From Croceivirga sp. (GTDB lineage Bacteria; Bacteroidota; Bacteroidia; Flavobacteriales; Flavobacteriaceae): a DNA stretch of 64,000 nucleotides. Position 1 is the first letter of the stretch. Each line of letters begins with the position of its first letter. Made by a program: the position numbers and the translations under genes. Positions 52,887 to 60,504 of this stretch are shown here, one piece after another. The stretch is taken from assembly GCA_028284285.1 (NCBI GenBank), contig JANQSA010000047.1, forward strand, positions 62,001-126,000, in the 5' to 3' direction. The notes below the pieces were generated by a model. That model was given only the letters and a program-made list of their open reading frames with translations. It was not told where the DNA came from and ran no database searches.

Positions 52887-53309
52887 ATGCAGGATCACAA
52901 AACAAAAATTTTGGCGGTATGTAACCAAATACGCAAGGGGACGTTAATGGAAACTCTGGATATTGAATACGTTGATGTGGGTGAGAATTATTTAACCGCC
53001 AGAATGCCCGTCGGCCCTAAGGTTTTTCAGCCGGATGGTGTACTCCATGGTGGAGCTACAGTTGCCCTCGCGGAAAGCGTGGGAAGCGCTGCTTCCTATG
53101 TATTTTTAGACGGTAATAAGTTTTATGTTCGTGGAATTGAGATTGCCGCCAATCATGTCAAAAGCATACGGGAAGGATTTGTTTATGCCACGGCTTCCAT
53201 TGTACATAAAGGGAGAACCACACAGCTATGGGAAATAAAAGTGAATAATGAGGCAGGGGATCTTGTCTCAAACTGTAAATTGACCACCATTGCACTCCCC
53301 AAAGAATAA
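52887..53309 (+). CDS. Hotdog thioesterase, probable DHNA-CoA thioesterase
   Basis: A 140-residue PaaI/YdiI-type hotdog thioesterase. The signature VLHGGATVALAESVGS near 51-66 holds the catalytic Glu, and FYVRGIEIAANHVKSI, read in parts, follows. Standing before menF and menD, and overlapping menF by 20 bases, it most likely releases 1,4-dihydroxy-2-naphthoate from its CoA ester in menaquinone synthesis (MenI role). A general acyl-CoA thioesterase is the alternative. Confidence 0.85.
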   Translation: MQDHKTKILAVCNQIRKGTLMETLDIEYVDVGENYLTARMPVGPKVFQPDGVLHGGATVALAESVGSAASYVFLDGNKFYVRGIEIAANHVKSIREGFVYATASIVHKGRTTQLWEIKVNNEAGDLVSNCKLTTIALPKE

Positions 53310-54345
53310 TGCCCCTTTTGACAAGTCGAGGAGATGGCTGAAAAATGGGTTGCCTTTTGTCATGTACAGGTGGCCCAAAGGAGATACGCTTCATGCCGTT
53401 TATCAAGAGAAGGATACCCTGCAATTTCTAAGTGATTATCAACAACGTGGTTTTCTTTTTGCCCCTTTTGATGAAAGCAACAACATAGTAGTTTTACAGC
53501 CAGATGAAATTGAAGCATATTCCTGGGAAAAATCGGAGCCGGGTGATAGTGAAATAAAAAGCTTACCGGATACAGGAAAAGAACTTCATTTAAATCTTTT
53601 AGGGCAGGGGATCTCGGAGATTCATTCCGGCAGATTAAAAAAAGTGGTTTTGTCCAGAAAGGTTACGGTCCCTTACACCAAAGAAGTTTTTCAAATTTTC
53701 CATGCGCTATTGTCAAAATATCCCAATGCTTTGGTCTATTTTTTTCATCACCCCAAACTAGGAACCTGGCTGGGTGCCACTCCTGAGCGATTTGTAGAAT
53801 TTAAAGATGGGGTAGTGCAGACAACAGCCTTGGCGGGAACCCTTCCGTATCAAGAAGGATCGTCCCCTCCCTGGACCGACAAGGAATATGAAGAGCAACA
53901 GATGGTCACAGATTTTCTCGAAAAAACATTGTTTCGGTATACAAAGCACCTGGAAATAATCGGACCTGTTTCCGCCAGATCGGGAAAGTTATGGCACTTA
54001 AAAACGGAAGTTAAGGCAAAAGAAGTGGATTTTTCAACCTTGGGTGAAATCATCAAAGCTTTGCATCCCACGCCGGCAGTATGTGGATTGCCAAAAAGCA
54101 GGGCAAAGGCATTTATTCTGGAAAACGAAAATTACGATCGGGAATATTATACCGGCTTTTTGGGGGCGCTTAACCTGCAGGGGAGTTCGAGTATACAGCT
54201 GTATGTGAATTTAAGATGTATGAAACTGGAAAATGAGAGGGCACATGTTTTCGTTGGAGGAGGGGTAACCAAGGCTTCGGAAAAGGAAAAAGAATGGCGG
54301 GAGACCCAATATAAAAGTCGTACCATGTTGGACGTATTGTCGTAG
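53290..54345 (+). CDS. menF: Isochorismate synthase
   Basis: A 351-residue chorismate-utilising enzyme that makes isochorismate for menaquinone. The C-terminal catalytic part holds LKKVVLSRKV, the WLGATPERF loop, TTALAGTL, HPTPAVCGLPK and FVGGGVTKASEKEKEWRET with Mg2+-binding Glu residues. It is shorter than E. coli MenF (431), with a reduced N-terminal part, as is usual in Bacteroidota. Start ATG 53290 lies inside the thioesterase gene. Confidence 0.93.
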   Translation: MHSPKNNAPFDKSRRWLKNGLPFVMYRWPKGDTLHAVYQEKDTLQFLSDYQQRGFLFAPFDESNNIVVLQPDEIEAYSWEKSEPGDSEIKSLPDTGKELHLNLLGQGISEIHSGRLKKVVLSRKVTVPYTKEVFQIFHALLSKYPNALVYFFHHPKLGTWLGATPERFVEFKDGVVQTTALAGTLPYQEGSSPPWTDKEYEEQQMVTDFLEKTLFRYTKHLEIIGPVSARSGKLWHLKTEVKAKEVDFSTLGEIIKALHPTPAVCGLPKSRAKAFILENENYDREYYTGFLGALNLQGSSSIQLYVNLRCMKLENERAHVFVGGGVTKASEKEKEWRETQYKSRTMLDVLS

Positions 54346-54372
54346 AGGTTGGTTTTTGAAATCTCGCCGTTG

Positions 54373-54380
54373 TACTTTTG
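54373..54380 (+). promoter_or_regulatory. -7 box directly before menD start
   Basis: TACTTTTG ends 6 bases before ATG 54387. It overlaps an in-frame TTG at 54378, which argues against that codon as the start and for a very short or absent leader. Confidence 0.55.
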
Positions 54381-54386
54381 CAATTC

Positions 54387-56141
54387 ATGAAATACTCATC
54401 TATACCATCCGCAAGGAATGTGGTGTTATCCTGTAAGGCAAATGGGATCAAACACATTGTTATTTCACCTGGTTCCCGTAATGCCCCGCTAACCCTTGGT
54501 TTTACAAACGATTCATTTTTTAACTGTTTTAGTATCGTAGACGAACGCAGTGCCGCTTTTTTTGCCATGGGGATAGCGCAACAATTGGGTACGCCTGTTG
54601 CCGTGGTATGTACCTCAGGAAGTGCATTGTTAAACTATCATCCGGCGGTAGCAGAAGCATTTTACAGCGATATTCCTTTGGTGGTTATCTCTGCAGATCG
54701 GCCACCTTACAAGATAGATATAGGAGATGGGCAAACTATACGTCAGGATTTTGTTTTTGAACGGCATATTGGATATTCCGCTAATTTAAAATTGGATGTT
54801 TCCCATGCCGTAACTAAGATTGAAGCATTTAACCCGTTTCTTTTGGAGACTGCTCAGGAAGAAGTGGAACGCTTTAACCAGGAGGAAGTGGAACGCGCTT
54901 TACACCTTGCGCGCACCAAAAAATTACCTGTTCATGTCAATGTTCCGTTTGAAGAACCTTTGTACGGACTTGTAGACTCTATTTCGCAGTATAATGAGGT
55001 TTCTACGAAGACGGTTGCTCCGGAAAAGTTAGCTCCGGAATTGCTTTCTGAAGCACGCGCTATTTGGGCGAAATCAAAAAGGAAAATGGTACTTGTAGGA
55101 GTGAACCCTCCCAATAGGATTGCACAGGAATATCTTGAAATCCTTGCGAAAGATCCATCCACATTGGTTTTTACGGAGACCACTTCAAATCTGCATCATC
55201 CAAATTTCTTCCCTAGTGTAGACAGCATTATTTTTCCAATTGAAAAAAGCGAAGATTCTCATTCGCTGTTCCGTTCCTTACAACCCGATATTCTGCTTAC
55301 TATTGGCGGTCTGGTAGTTTCCAAAAAAGTGAAGGCATTTTTGCGTTCGTATAAGCCAAAACAGCACTGGCATGTACATGAAGAAAAAGCATATGACACC
55401 TATTTTGCCCTTTCCGAACATTTTAAGACCAGTGCCAATGTCTTTTTGGAGGCATTGCTTTTGAATACCGTCCCATCAAAAAGTGAGTATCGCACTTTTT
55501 GGGAGACGCGTAAAAAGGATTATGAGCAGAAACGGGCCATATATTTGAACCAAATCCCATTTTCAGATTTTAAGGCTTTTGACAGGATACTCGCTACGAT
55601 TCCTCCAGGCTATCAACTTCAACTTTCCAACAGTTCCACAGTGCGATACGCCCAGCTATTTGATATGGAGAAAAGTATTACCGTGTATTGCAATAGAGGG
55701 ACCAGTGGGATAGATGGAAGTACATCTACGGCTATTGGAGCCGCGTATCTCTACAAAAATCCGACGGTGTTAATAACCGGGGATTTGAGTTTTTTCTATG
55801 ACAGCAATGCGCTATGGAATGATTACATTCGAAATGATTTTCGTGTAGTACTGGTTAACAATTCCGGCGGAGGTATCTTTAGGATATTACCGGGTTTCGA
55901 CGGTTCGGAAAGGTTTTCCCGCTTTTTTGAAACCACCCATGGCCTTACTGCCGAACATATGTGTCAACAATTTGGATTCCAATATACTTCCGCAGAAGAT
56001 GAGAAGGGATTGGAACGCTCACTGCAAGACTTTTATAGCTCGTCGGATAGGCCCAAAGTATTGGAGATTTTTACTCCCAGAGAAGTGAATAACAAAATTT
56101 TGCTTGATTATTTTGATTTCATATCTTCGGACTATCGATAA
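54387..56141 (+). CDS. menD: 2-succinyl-5-enolpyruvyl-6-hydroxy-3-cyclohexene-1-carboxylate synthase
   Basis: A 584-residue ThDP enzyme joining isochorismate and 2-oxoglutarate. The start MKYSSIPSARNVV is chosen because an upstream TTG overlaps a -7 box. VISPGSRNAPLT near 27-38, ERSAAFFAMG with the ThDP-activating Glu, TSGSALLNY, and the C-terminal ThDP/Mg motif GDLSFFYDSNAL...VLVNNSGGGIF are present. Follows menF by 41 bases. Confidence 0.95.
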   Translation: MKYSSIPSARNVVLSCKANGIKHIVISPGSRNAPLTLGFTNDSFFNCFSIVDERSAAFFAMGIAQQLGTPVAVVCTSGSALLNYHPAVAEAFYSDIPLVVISADRPPYKIDIGDGQTIRQDFVFERHIGYSANLKLDVSHAVTKIEAFNPFLLETAQEEVERFNQEEVERALHLARTKKLPVHVNVPFEEPLYGLVDSISQYNEVSTKTVAPEKLAPELLSEARAIWAKSKRKMVLVGVNPPNRIAQEYLEILAKDPSTLVFTETTSNLHHPNFFPSVDSIIFPIEKSEDSHSLFRSLQPDILLTIGGLVVSKKVKAFLRSYKPKQHWHVHEEKAYDTYFALSEHFKTSANVFLEALLLNTVPSKSEYRTFWETRKKDYEQKRAIYLNQIPFSDFKAFDRILATIPPGYQLQLSNSSTVRYAQLFDMEKSITVYCNRGTSGIDGSTSTAIGAAYLYKNPTVLITGDLSFFYDSNALWNDYIRNDFRVVLVNNSGGGIFRILPGFDGSERFSRFFETTHGLTAEHMCQQFGFQYTSAEDEKGLERSLQDFYSSSDRPKVLEIFTPREVNNKILLDYFDFISSDYR

Positions 56142-56164
56142 TTTCTAAAAGAGCACTAACAATC

Positions 56165-56506
56165 ATGAGTAAAAGAGACGAATTAATTGAAAAGTATGCA
56201 GCGGACATCAAAGAAAAGTTTGGGGAAACCCCGGACATGGATTTTCTCACCAAAGTTGCTATTGGTTTAGGACCTGCAATCTATAATCTTGATGCTTCAA
56301 AGGTTTCCGGAAGTGATGATAAGGAACTGGAAACGGTGAAGAACAATTTCCTAATTAAAAAACTGGGGCTTTCTGATGGTCCAGAGTTGATGGATGCCAT
56401 TAATACCGTGATTGACAAATATGGCAGAGGAGACAAAAATAAGCACAGAGCGGTGATTTATTACCAGTTGGCCAGGCATTTTGGCAAAGAGGCTGTGTAC
56501 AACTAA
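56165..56506 (+). CDS. DUF2853 family protein
   Basis: A 113-residue all-helical protein of the DUF2853 family; ELIEKYAADIKEKFGETPDMDFL (read in parts) and GLGPAIYNLDAS near 37-48 are typical. Function unknown. It sits right behind menD, where I recall it in other Flavobacteriia, and is followed by an intrinsic terminator, so it ends the menF-menD unit. Confidence 0.85.
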   Translation: MSKRDELIEKYAADIKEKFGETPDMDFLTKVAIGLGPAIYNLDASKVSGSDDKELETVKNNFLIKKLGLSDGPELMDAINTVIDKYGRGDKNKHRAVIYYQLARHFGKEAVYN

Positions 56507-56527
56507 TTGCAGTTAATACTGAATATA

Positions 56528-56560
56528 AAAACCGTGCATAAGCGCGGTTTTTTTGTTTTT
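56528..56560 (+). terminator. Intrinsic terminator after DUF2853 gene
   Basis: AAAACCGTGC (56528-56537) pairs with GCGCGGTTTT (56542-56551) with one G-T wobble, and seven T start at 56548. Confidence 0.85.
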
Positions 56561-56572
56561 AACAGTACTTGA

Positions 56573-57430
56573 ATGATTAAGATCGGAGACTTCAACGAGC
56601 TGGAGGTGCTGAGAAGTACCAGTGTAGGGGTGTTTTTAGGGGATTCAGAGGGGACAGAGATTTTGCTGCCTAACAAATATGTTCCCGAATCCCTGAAGCT
56701 ACATCAAAAGCTGGAGGTATTTTGCTATTTAGATCATCAGGAAAGACCCGTTGCTACCACGGTTACACCATTAATTAAAAGGGATGGTTTTGCCTATTTG
56801 CAATGTGTTGCTTCAAATGAGGTTGGGGCATTTGTGGACTGGGGATTGGAAAAACAGTTGTTTGTCCCTTTCCGGGAGCAGCAGCAACGAATGATAGTTG
56901 GGAAGAAATACGTGGTGCATTGTTACCTGGATACAAAAAGCTTTAGGTTAGCAGCTACCTCCAGGATCAAAAAATACCTTACCGATTTTGACAATAGCAT
57001 TGTAGAAAATGAAGAAATAGCGCTTTTGATTTTCAGAAAAACGAATCTTGGATGGGAGGTGGTCATCAATTCCAGGTTTCTGGGGTTACTCTATTTTGAG
57101 GACGTTTTCAAAACAATACAAGTGGGCGATACCATAACAGGATATCTCAAAAAGATACGGGATGATGGTAAACTGGATGTAACACTTCAGCCGGTCGGAG
57201 CCAAAATGCTGGATAAAACGTCATCTTATGTATACCATAGGCTGGTGGAGGCCGGAGGCTTTCTTCCCCTGCATGATAAGTCTTCTCCGGAGGAGATCAA
57301 ATCCCAACTGGAATTGAGCAAAAAAGCATTTAAAAAAGCTATCGGAGTATTATACAAACAGCGCAAAATAGCCTTGAAATCGGAGGGTATTTTGTTGATA
57401 GAAGATACTTCATCAAAACAGCGCCCTTAA
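56573..57430 (+). CDS. CvfB-like S1 RNA-binding protein
   Basis: A 285-residue protein of the CvfB/YitL family: tandem S1-like OB folds followed by a C-terminal winged helix. VGVFLGDSEGTEILLPNKYVP (read in parts), EVGAFVDWGLEKQLFVPF and KIRDDGKLDVTLQP mark the S1 repeats; the C-terminal LSKKAFKKAIGVLYKQRKI is the winged helix. Members bind RNA and affect translation of selected mRNAs. Separated from the men genes by the terminator upstream. Confidence 0.88.
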   Translation: MIKIGDFNELEVLRSTSVGVFLGDSEGTEILLPNKYVPESLKLHQKLEVFCYLDHQERPVATTVTPLIKRDGFAYLQCVASNEVGAFVDWGLEKQLFVPFREQQQRMIVGKKYVVHCYLDTKSFRLAATSRIKKYLTDFDNSIVENEEIALLIFRKTNLGWEVVINSRFLGLLYFEDVFKTIQVGDTITGYLKKIRDDGKLDVTLQPVGAKMLDKTSSYVYHRLVEAGGFLPLHDKSSPEEIKSQLELSKKAFKKAIGVLYKQRKIALKSEGILLIEDTSSKQRP

Positions 57431-57545
57431 ACGTCTTTTATCATTACTGTTTTTTTCTTGGATCAAATAAATTACATTTGCAATTAGATTTACGTTAACT
57501 TGCTGATTTTTATAACTTTACTATAACTATTTAATTTCCAACAGT

Positions 57546-58136
57546 ATGCCATTCATAGAAGAAAATGATTTGTTGGACCTACACAAGGACATCGAAAAGT
57601 CCCAAATAATAAATGAGCGACTACTTGATCAAATAAAGTTTAAGAATAAGGATCTTAGAAAATTAAAGATTCAAAGAAACCTCTTTATTGGAATTACTGC
57701 ACTGCTGTTGGTAAGTGCCTTGGCTATTACGTCGTTTACCGCAGGAGTTAGTACTTCTAACAGCAACCAAAATGTATTATTTTCCATTGATAGCCTGGAG
57801 GCAATTAAAGCCAGAATGGATAATCTTAAACGACAAAATCAGGAACTTAGCCTGGTGAAGGAATTCTATTTGGCGAAACAGTTTTTGGAAAAAGAAAAGA
57901 TTTATTCCGTTCAGGTAAAATCCTTTGTAGATAATAATACTACCCTCGCATCGGAAGCGCTTACCAACACATTATTTGTTAAAACAAATCCATATTACGC
58001 CTATTCTTTGGGCACCTTTGAAACCCTGGAGGAGGCACAGTCTTTTAGGCAACAGTTGGTGAGTTTGGGTTTTGAGGATGCTTTTGTGGCCTCTTACCAG
58101 GATGGCAAGCGCTTAAAAATTGAATCTCCCAACTAA
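57546..58136 (+). CDS. Membrane-anchored coiled-coil protein with SPOR-like end
   Basis: A 196-residue protein: an N-terminal cytoplasmic coiled coil (about 8-40), one membrane helix (about 48-70), a second coiled coil (about 82-115), and a C-terminal part (about 118-196) with the pattern IYSVQVKSF...YAYSLGTFETLEEAQSFRQQLVSLGF, read in parts, like a SPOR domain. SPOR domains bind denuded peptidoglycan at division sites. A TACATTTG box lies at 57473-57480. The menA start codon follows its stop directly. Confidence 0.7.
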   Translation: MPFIEENDLLDLHKDIEKSQIINERLLDQIKFKNKDLRKLKIQRNLFIGITALLLVSALAITSFTAGVSTSNSNQNVLFSIDSLEAIKARMDNLKRQNQELSLVKEFYLAKQFLEKEKIYSVQVKSFVDNNTTLASEALTNTLFVKTNPYYAYSLGTFETLEEAQSFRQQLVSLGFEDAFVASYQDGKRLKIESPN

Positions 58137-59045
58137 TTGAATACACTGAAGACCTGGTTGAGTGCCGCCAGATTACGAACACTGCCCTTGTCTGTATCGG
58201 GGATAATAGTGGGTATTGCCCTGGCCAATCACGCGGGTTATCATAATCCTTTTATTGTTCTTTTTTGTTTACTGGTTACCATAGGATTCCAGGTGACTTC
58301 CAATTTTGCCAACGACTATGGAGATGGCACCAAGGGAACGGATAATGCGGATAGGGTAGGACCGGTACGTGCCTTACAAAGCGGTGCGTTAACGGCTTCT
58401 GCACTTAAAAAAGGAATTGTGATCAGCGCAAGTATAAGTATGCTCCTGTCCATTATCTTGTTAAGTTACACTTTTGGAATAACCCGATTTCCACTATTTC
58501 TGTTGTTTATGGTCCTGGGACTACTAAGTGTATGGGCTGCTATAAAGTATACCGTTGGAAGTAACCCGTATGGTTATATTGGCCTGGGAGATGTATTTGT
58601 GTTTCTCTTTTTTGGACTTTTATCCGTACTGGGAACCAAATTTTTACTGGCAGAGCACCTTACCCCATGGGATATGTTGCCGGCAATAGCCATTGGCCTA
58701 TTGTGCATAGGAGTGCTCAATTTAAACAACTTACGGGATGTACACTCTGATAAAAAACATGGAAAAAACACCTTGATTGTTAAGATGGGGTTTAAAAACG
58801 GTAAACGCTATCATGGAGTTCTTTTGCTCCTTAGCATGTTGAGTTTTGTGATATATAGTATGAGCCAAATGCCATCCCTGATAGCAAACGCTTATTTACT
58901 GGTTTACGTACCGGTTTTTTTCCATTTACGGAAAGTAATCCGTACCAAAACACCTTCTGATTTGGACCCGGAGCTTAAGAAGCTTGCGATCTCTACTTTT
59001 CTTCTTTCCCTGGGCTTCTATTTCTCGATTAATTATTTTTTGTAA
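58137..59045 (+). CDS. menA: 1,4-dihydroxy-2-naphthoate polyprenyltransferase
   Basis: A 302-residue membrane prenyltransferase of the UbiA family that attaches the isoprenoid tail to DHNA. The Mg-diphosphate motifs are NFANDYGDGTKGTD near 57-70 and NLRDVHSDKKHGK near 198-210; eight to nine helices. Start is TTG at 58137, immediately after the previous stop. Confidence 0.93.
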   Translation: MNTLKTWLSAARLRTLPLSVSGIIVGIALANHAGYHNPFIVLFCLLVTIGFQVTSNFANDYGDGTKGTDNADRVGPVRALQSGALTASALKKGIVISASISMLLSIILLSYTFGITRFPLFLLFMVLGLLSVWAAIKYTVGSNPYGYIGLGDVFVFLFFGLLSVLGTKFLLAEHLTPWDMLPAIAIGLLCIGVLNLNNLRDVHSDKKHGKNTLIVKMGFKNGKRYHGVLLLLSMLSFVIYSMSQMPSLIANAYLLVYVPVFFHLRKVIRTKTPSDLDPELKKLAISTFLLSLGFYFSINYFL

Positions 59046-59080
59046 TTTTGATTGTTAAAAATTTCTAAACAGCAAACGTT

Positions 59081-59836
59081 TTGGAACACCCCATCAAAAT
59101 TCTCATCGTTGAGGACAACGTCATCATTGCTGATGATATGCAGTCTATGTTGGAGGAGATTGGTTACGAAGTAGTTGACAATGTCATTGTTTATGAACAA
59201 GCGATCGAGGTGCTCAAAAACCACCATGTAGACCTGGTGCTCATAGACATTATCCTGGCCTCGGACAAAACGGGGATAGACCTGGGAAAACATATCCGTC
59301 AGAACTACAATATCCCCTTTATATTTGTCACCTCCAATTCGGACAAAGCCACTGTAGAAAATGCAAAAACGGTAAAACCGGACGGCTACCTGGTAAAACC
59401 TTTTGAGCAACAAGACCTGTATACCTCTATCGAAATTGCACTGTCTAATTTCAACTATTCGAAGAAAAGTGGAAGTACGGATATCACGCAAACCGGAGCC
59501 GAAAGTTTTACTTCAAATTCTGTATTAAAAGATTCTATCTTCGTTAAGAAACAGCATTTGTATTACAGAATTCAATTTGGTGACATACAGTTCATCAAAG
59601 CGGATAACGTATATCTGGAAGTAAATACGGTGGATAAAAAGTTTTTAGTGCGTTCTCCCCTAAAGGACTATTTGGAAAAATTACCAAAAGACAAATTCTA
59701 TCGTGCGCACAAATCCTATATAGTTAATGTCGATCATATAGATGCTATCAATTCGAAGGATATCATGATCAACAACACCCTTATCCCTATTTCTAAAGAC
59801 TTCAAGGAATTCATAATTTCATCCATGAATTCTTAA
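59081..59836 (+). CDS. LytTR-type response regulator
   Basis: A 251-residue regulator: receiver domain (1-120) with acidic Glu11/Asp12, phospho-Asp56 (LVLIDIIL), Thr84 and Lys106 (YLVKPF), a linker, and a LytTR DNA-binding domain (about 150-250: KADNVYLEVNT, FYRAHKSYIVNVDHI). Start is TTG 59081; a TAATTTTG box overlapping the menA stop (59043-59050) may be its promoter. The kinase at 60505 is the likely partner. The gene ends at a terminator, followed by three tandem sites that I infer it binds. Confidence 0.93.
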   Translation: MEHPIKILIVEDNVIIADDMQSMLEEIGYEVVDNVIVYEQAIEVLKNHHVDLVLIDIILASDKTGIDLGKHIRQNYNIPFIFVTSNSDKATVENAKTVKPDGYLVKPFEQQDLYTSIEIALSNFNYSKKSGSTDITQTGAESFTSNSVLKDSIFVKKQHLYYRIQFGDIQFIKADNVYLEVNTVDKKFLVRSPLKDYLEKLPKDKFYRAHKSYIVNVDHIDAINSKDIMINNTLIPISKDFKEFIISSMNS

Positions 59837-59868
59837 CGCAGAGGATTTGTTAAACACAAAATAGTTTT

Positions 59869-59894
59869 AGCGCCATATATATAGGCGCTTTTTT
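59869..59894 (+). terminator. Intrinsic terminator after LytTR regulator
   Basis: AGCGCC (59869-59874) pairs with GGCGCT (59884-59889) around an AT-only loop, followed by six T. It separates the regulator gene from the promoter array downstream. Confidence 0.8.
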
Positions 59895-59929
59895 GTTTGC
59901 GAATGTTTCTATGCCGTATTCCTGGCTAA

Positions 59930-59995
59930 TTCACCACAAGTTCAGATAGGTTCACAACATTAGTTTTAGTGTACAAATCGGGCGAACTACTTTTA
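59930..59995 (+). promoter_or_regulatory. Array promoter A: 21-bp-spaced repeats plus -7 box
   Basis: TTCACCAC (59930-59937) and TTCACAAC (59951-59958) are direct repeats 21 bp apart. A TACTTTTA box begins at 59988, 30 bp after the end of the second repeat. No TTTG -33 element stands at the usual distance, so activation by a bound regulator is likely. First of three identical arrangements. Confidence 0.65.
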
Positions 59996-60001
59996 GCATG
60001 T

Positions 60002-60086
60002 AATACAAAATTAAAGGGTAATTTTTTCATTTTCATATAGTGTTCTCGTGAAAGGGTCTTCTCATAAAGGAAGGCCCTTTGTTTTT
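60002..60086 (+). ncRNA. Predicted small RNA A
   Basis: The start is set about 7 bases after the -7 box of promoter A; the end is an intrinsic terminator: AAAGGGTCTTC (60051-60061) pairs with GAAGGCCCTTT (60070-60080) over 11 bp with one wobble, then GTTTTT. The RNA of about 85 nt has an AU-rich 5' half and no convincing reading frame. Promoter and terminator are direct observations; the RNA and its function are inference. Confidence 0.5.
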
Positions 60087-60162
60087 GTACCAATTGGCGT
60101 ATTCTTTCCATGAAATGCACAAAACCACGATAAAATGCAATTGTGCATCGGTTAAGAGCACT

Positions 60163-60228
60163 TTCACAACAAAAAAAAGGGGTTTCACAACAAAACAGGA
60201 AGTGACGTTTTCTTTCCTCCTATTTTTG
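60163..60228 (+). promoter_or_regulatory. Array promoter B: 21-bp-spaced repeats plus -7 box
   Basis: TTCACAAC occurs at 60163-60170 and 60184-60191, 21 bp apart. TATTTTTG begins at 60221, again 30 bp after the second repeat. This is the most regular copy: the two repeats are identical over eight bases and flanked by A on their 3' sides. Confidence 0.7.
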
Positions 60229-60234
60229 AAACAG

Positions 60235-60312
60235 ACAATGTAGAGACCCCAAATCTTAGCATTCCTTATAATGTCAAGAAAGACTGTACGAAAGTAGTGT
60301 GCGGTCTTTTTT
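60235..60312 (+). ncRNA. Predicted small RNA B
   Basis: The start is set about 7 bases after the -7 box of promoter B; the end is an intrinsic terminator: AAAGACTGTAC (60279-60289) pairs with GTGCGGTCTTT (60299-60309) over 11 bp with two wobbles, followed by a T run to 60312. The RNA of about 78 nt has a C-rich stretch (GAGACCCC, 60243-60250) near its 5' end that could be an unpaired seed. A frame of eight codons (60271-60297) ends within the hairpin and is probably chance. Confidence 0.5.
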
Positions 60313-60378
60313 CTTGATATTTTCAAAATTCATCAAAATTAATTCTATGGTTAAGCGCTTCAAGTGTTTTGAAGGGGT

Positions 60379-60444
60379 TTCACCACGTATGCTATTGGAT
60401 TGACAACAAAAATTAAATGGGCAACTGGGATCGTAGTAATTTTG
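60379..60444 (+). promoter_or_regulatory. Array promoter C: 21-bp-spaced repeats plus -7 box, driving the kinase
   Basis: TTCACCAC (60379-60386) and TTGACAAC (60400-60407) are 21 bp apart, and TAATTTTG begins at 60437, 30 bp after the second. Transcription from about 60451 would give the kinase mRNA a leader of about 54 bases. Three of eight positions differ between its two repeats, so it may be the weakest site. Confidence 0.65.
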
Positions 60445-60504
60445 TGACAAAAGGAGTAACGGTTGCCCTTTCTAAGGGATTGGACTAATACGCTATTGGA
60501 AATT

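Noticed and set aside
52828-52905. 26-residue N-terminal extension of the esterase
   Set aside because: It would cover a TATTTTTG promoter box and run into the divergent thioesterase gene; homologous starts fit ATG 52827.
60271-60297. Eight-codon frame (MSRKTVRK) inside small RNA B
   Set aside because: Most of it lies in the terminator stem, so translation is unlikely; chance frames of this length are common.
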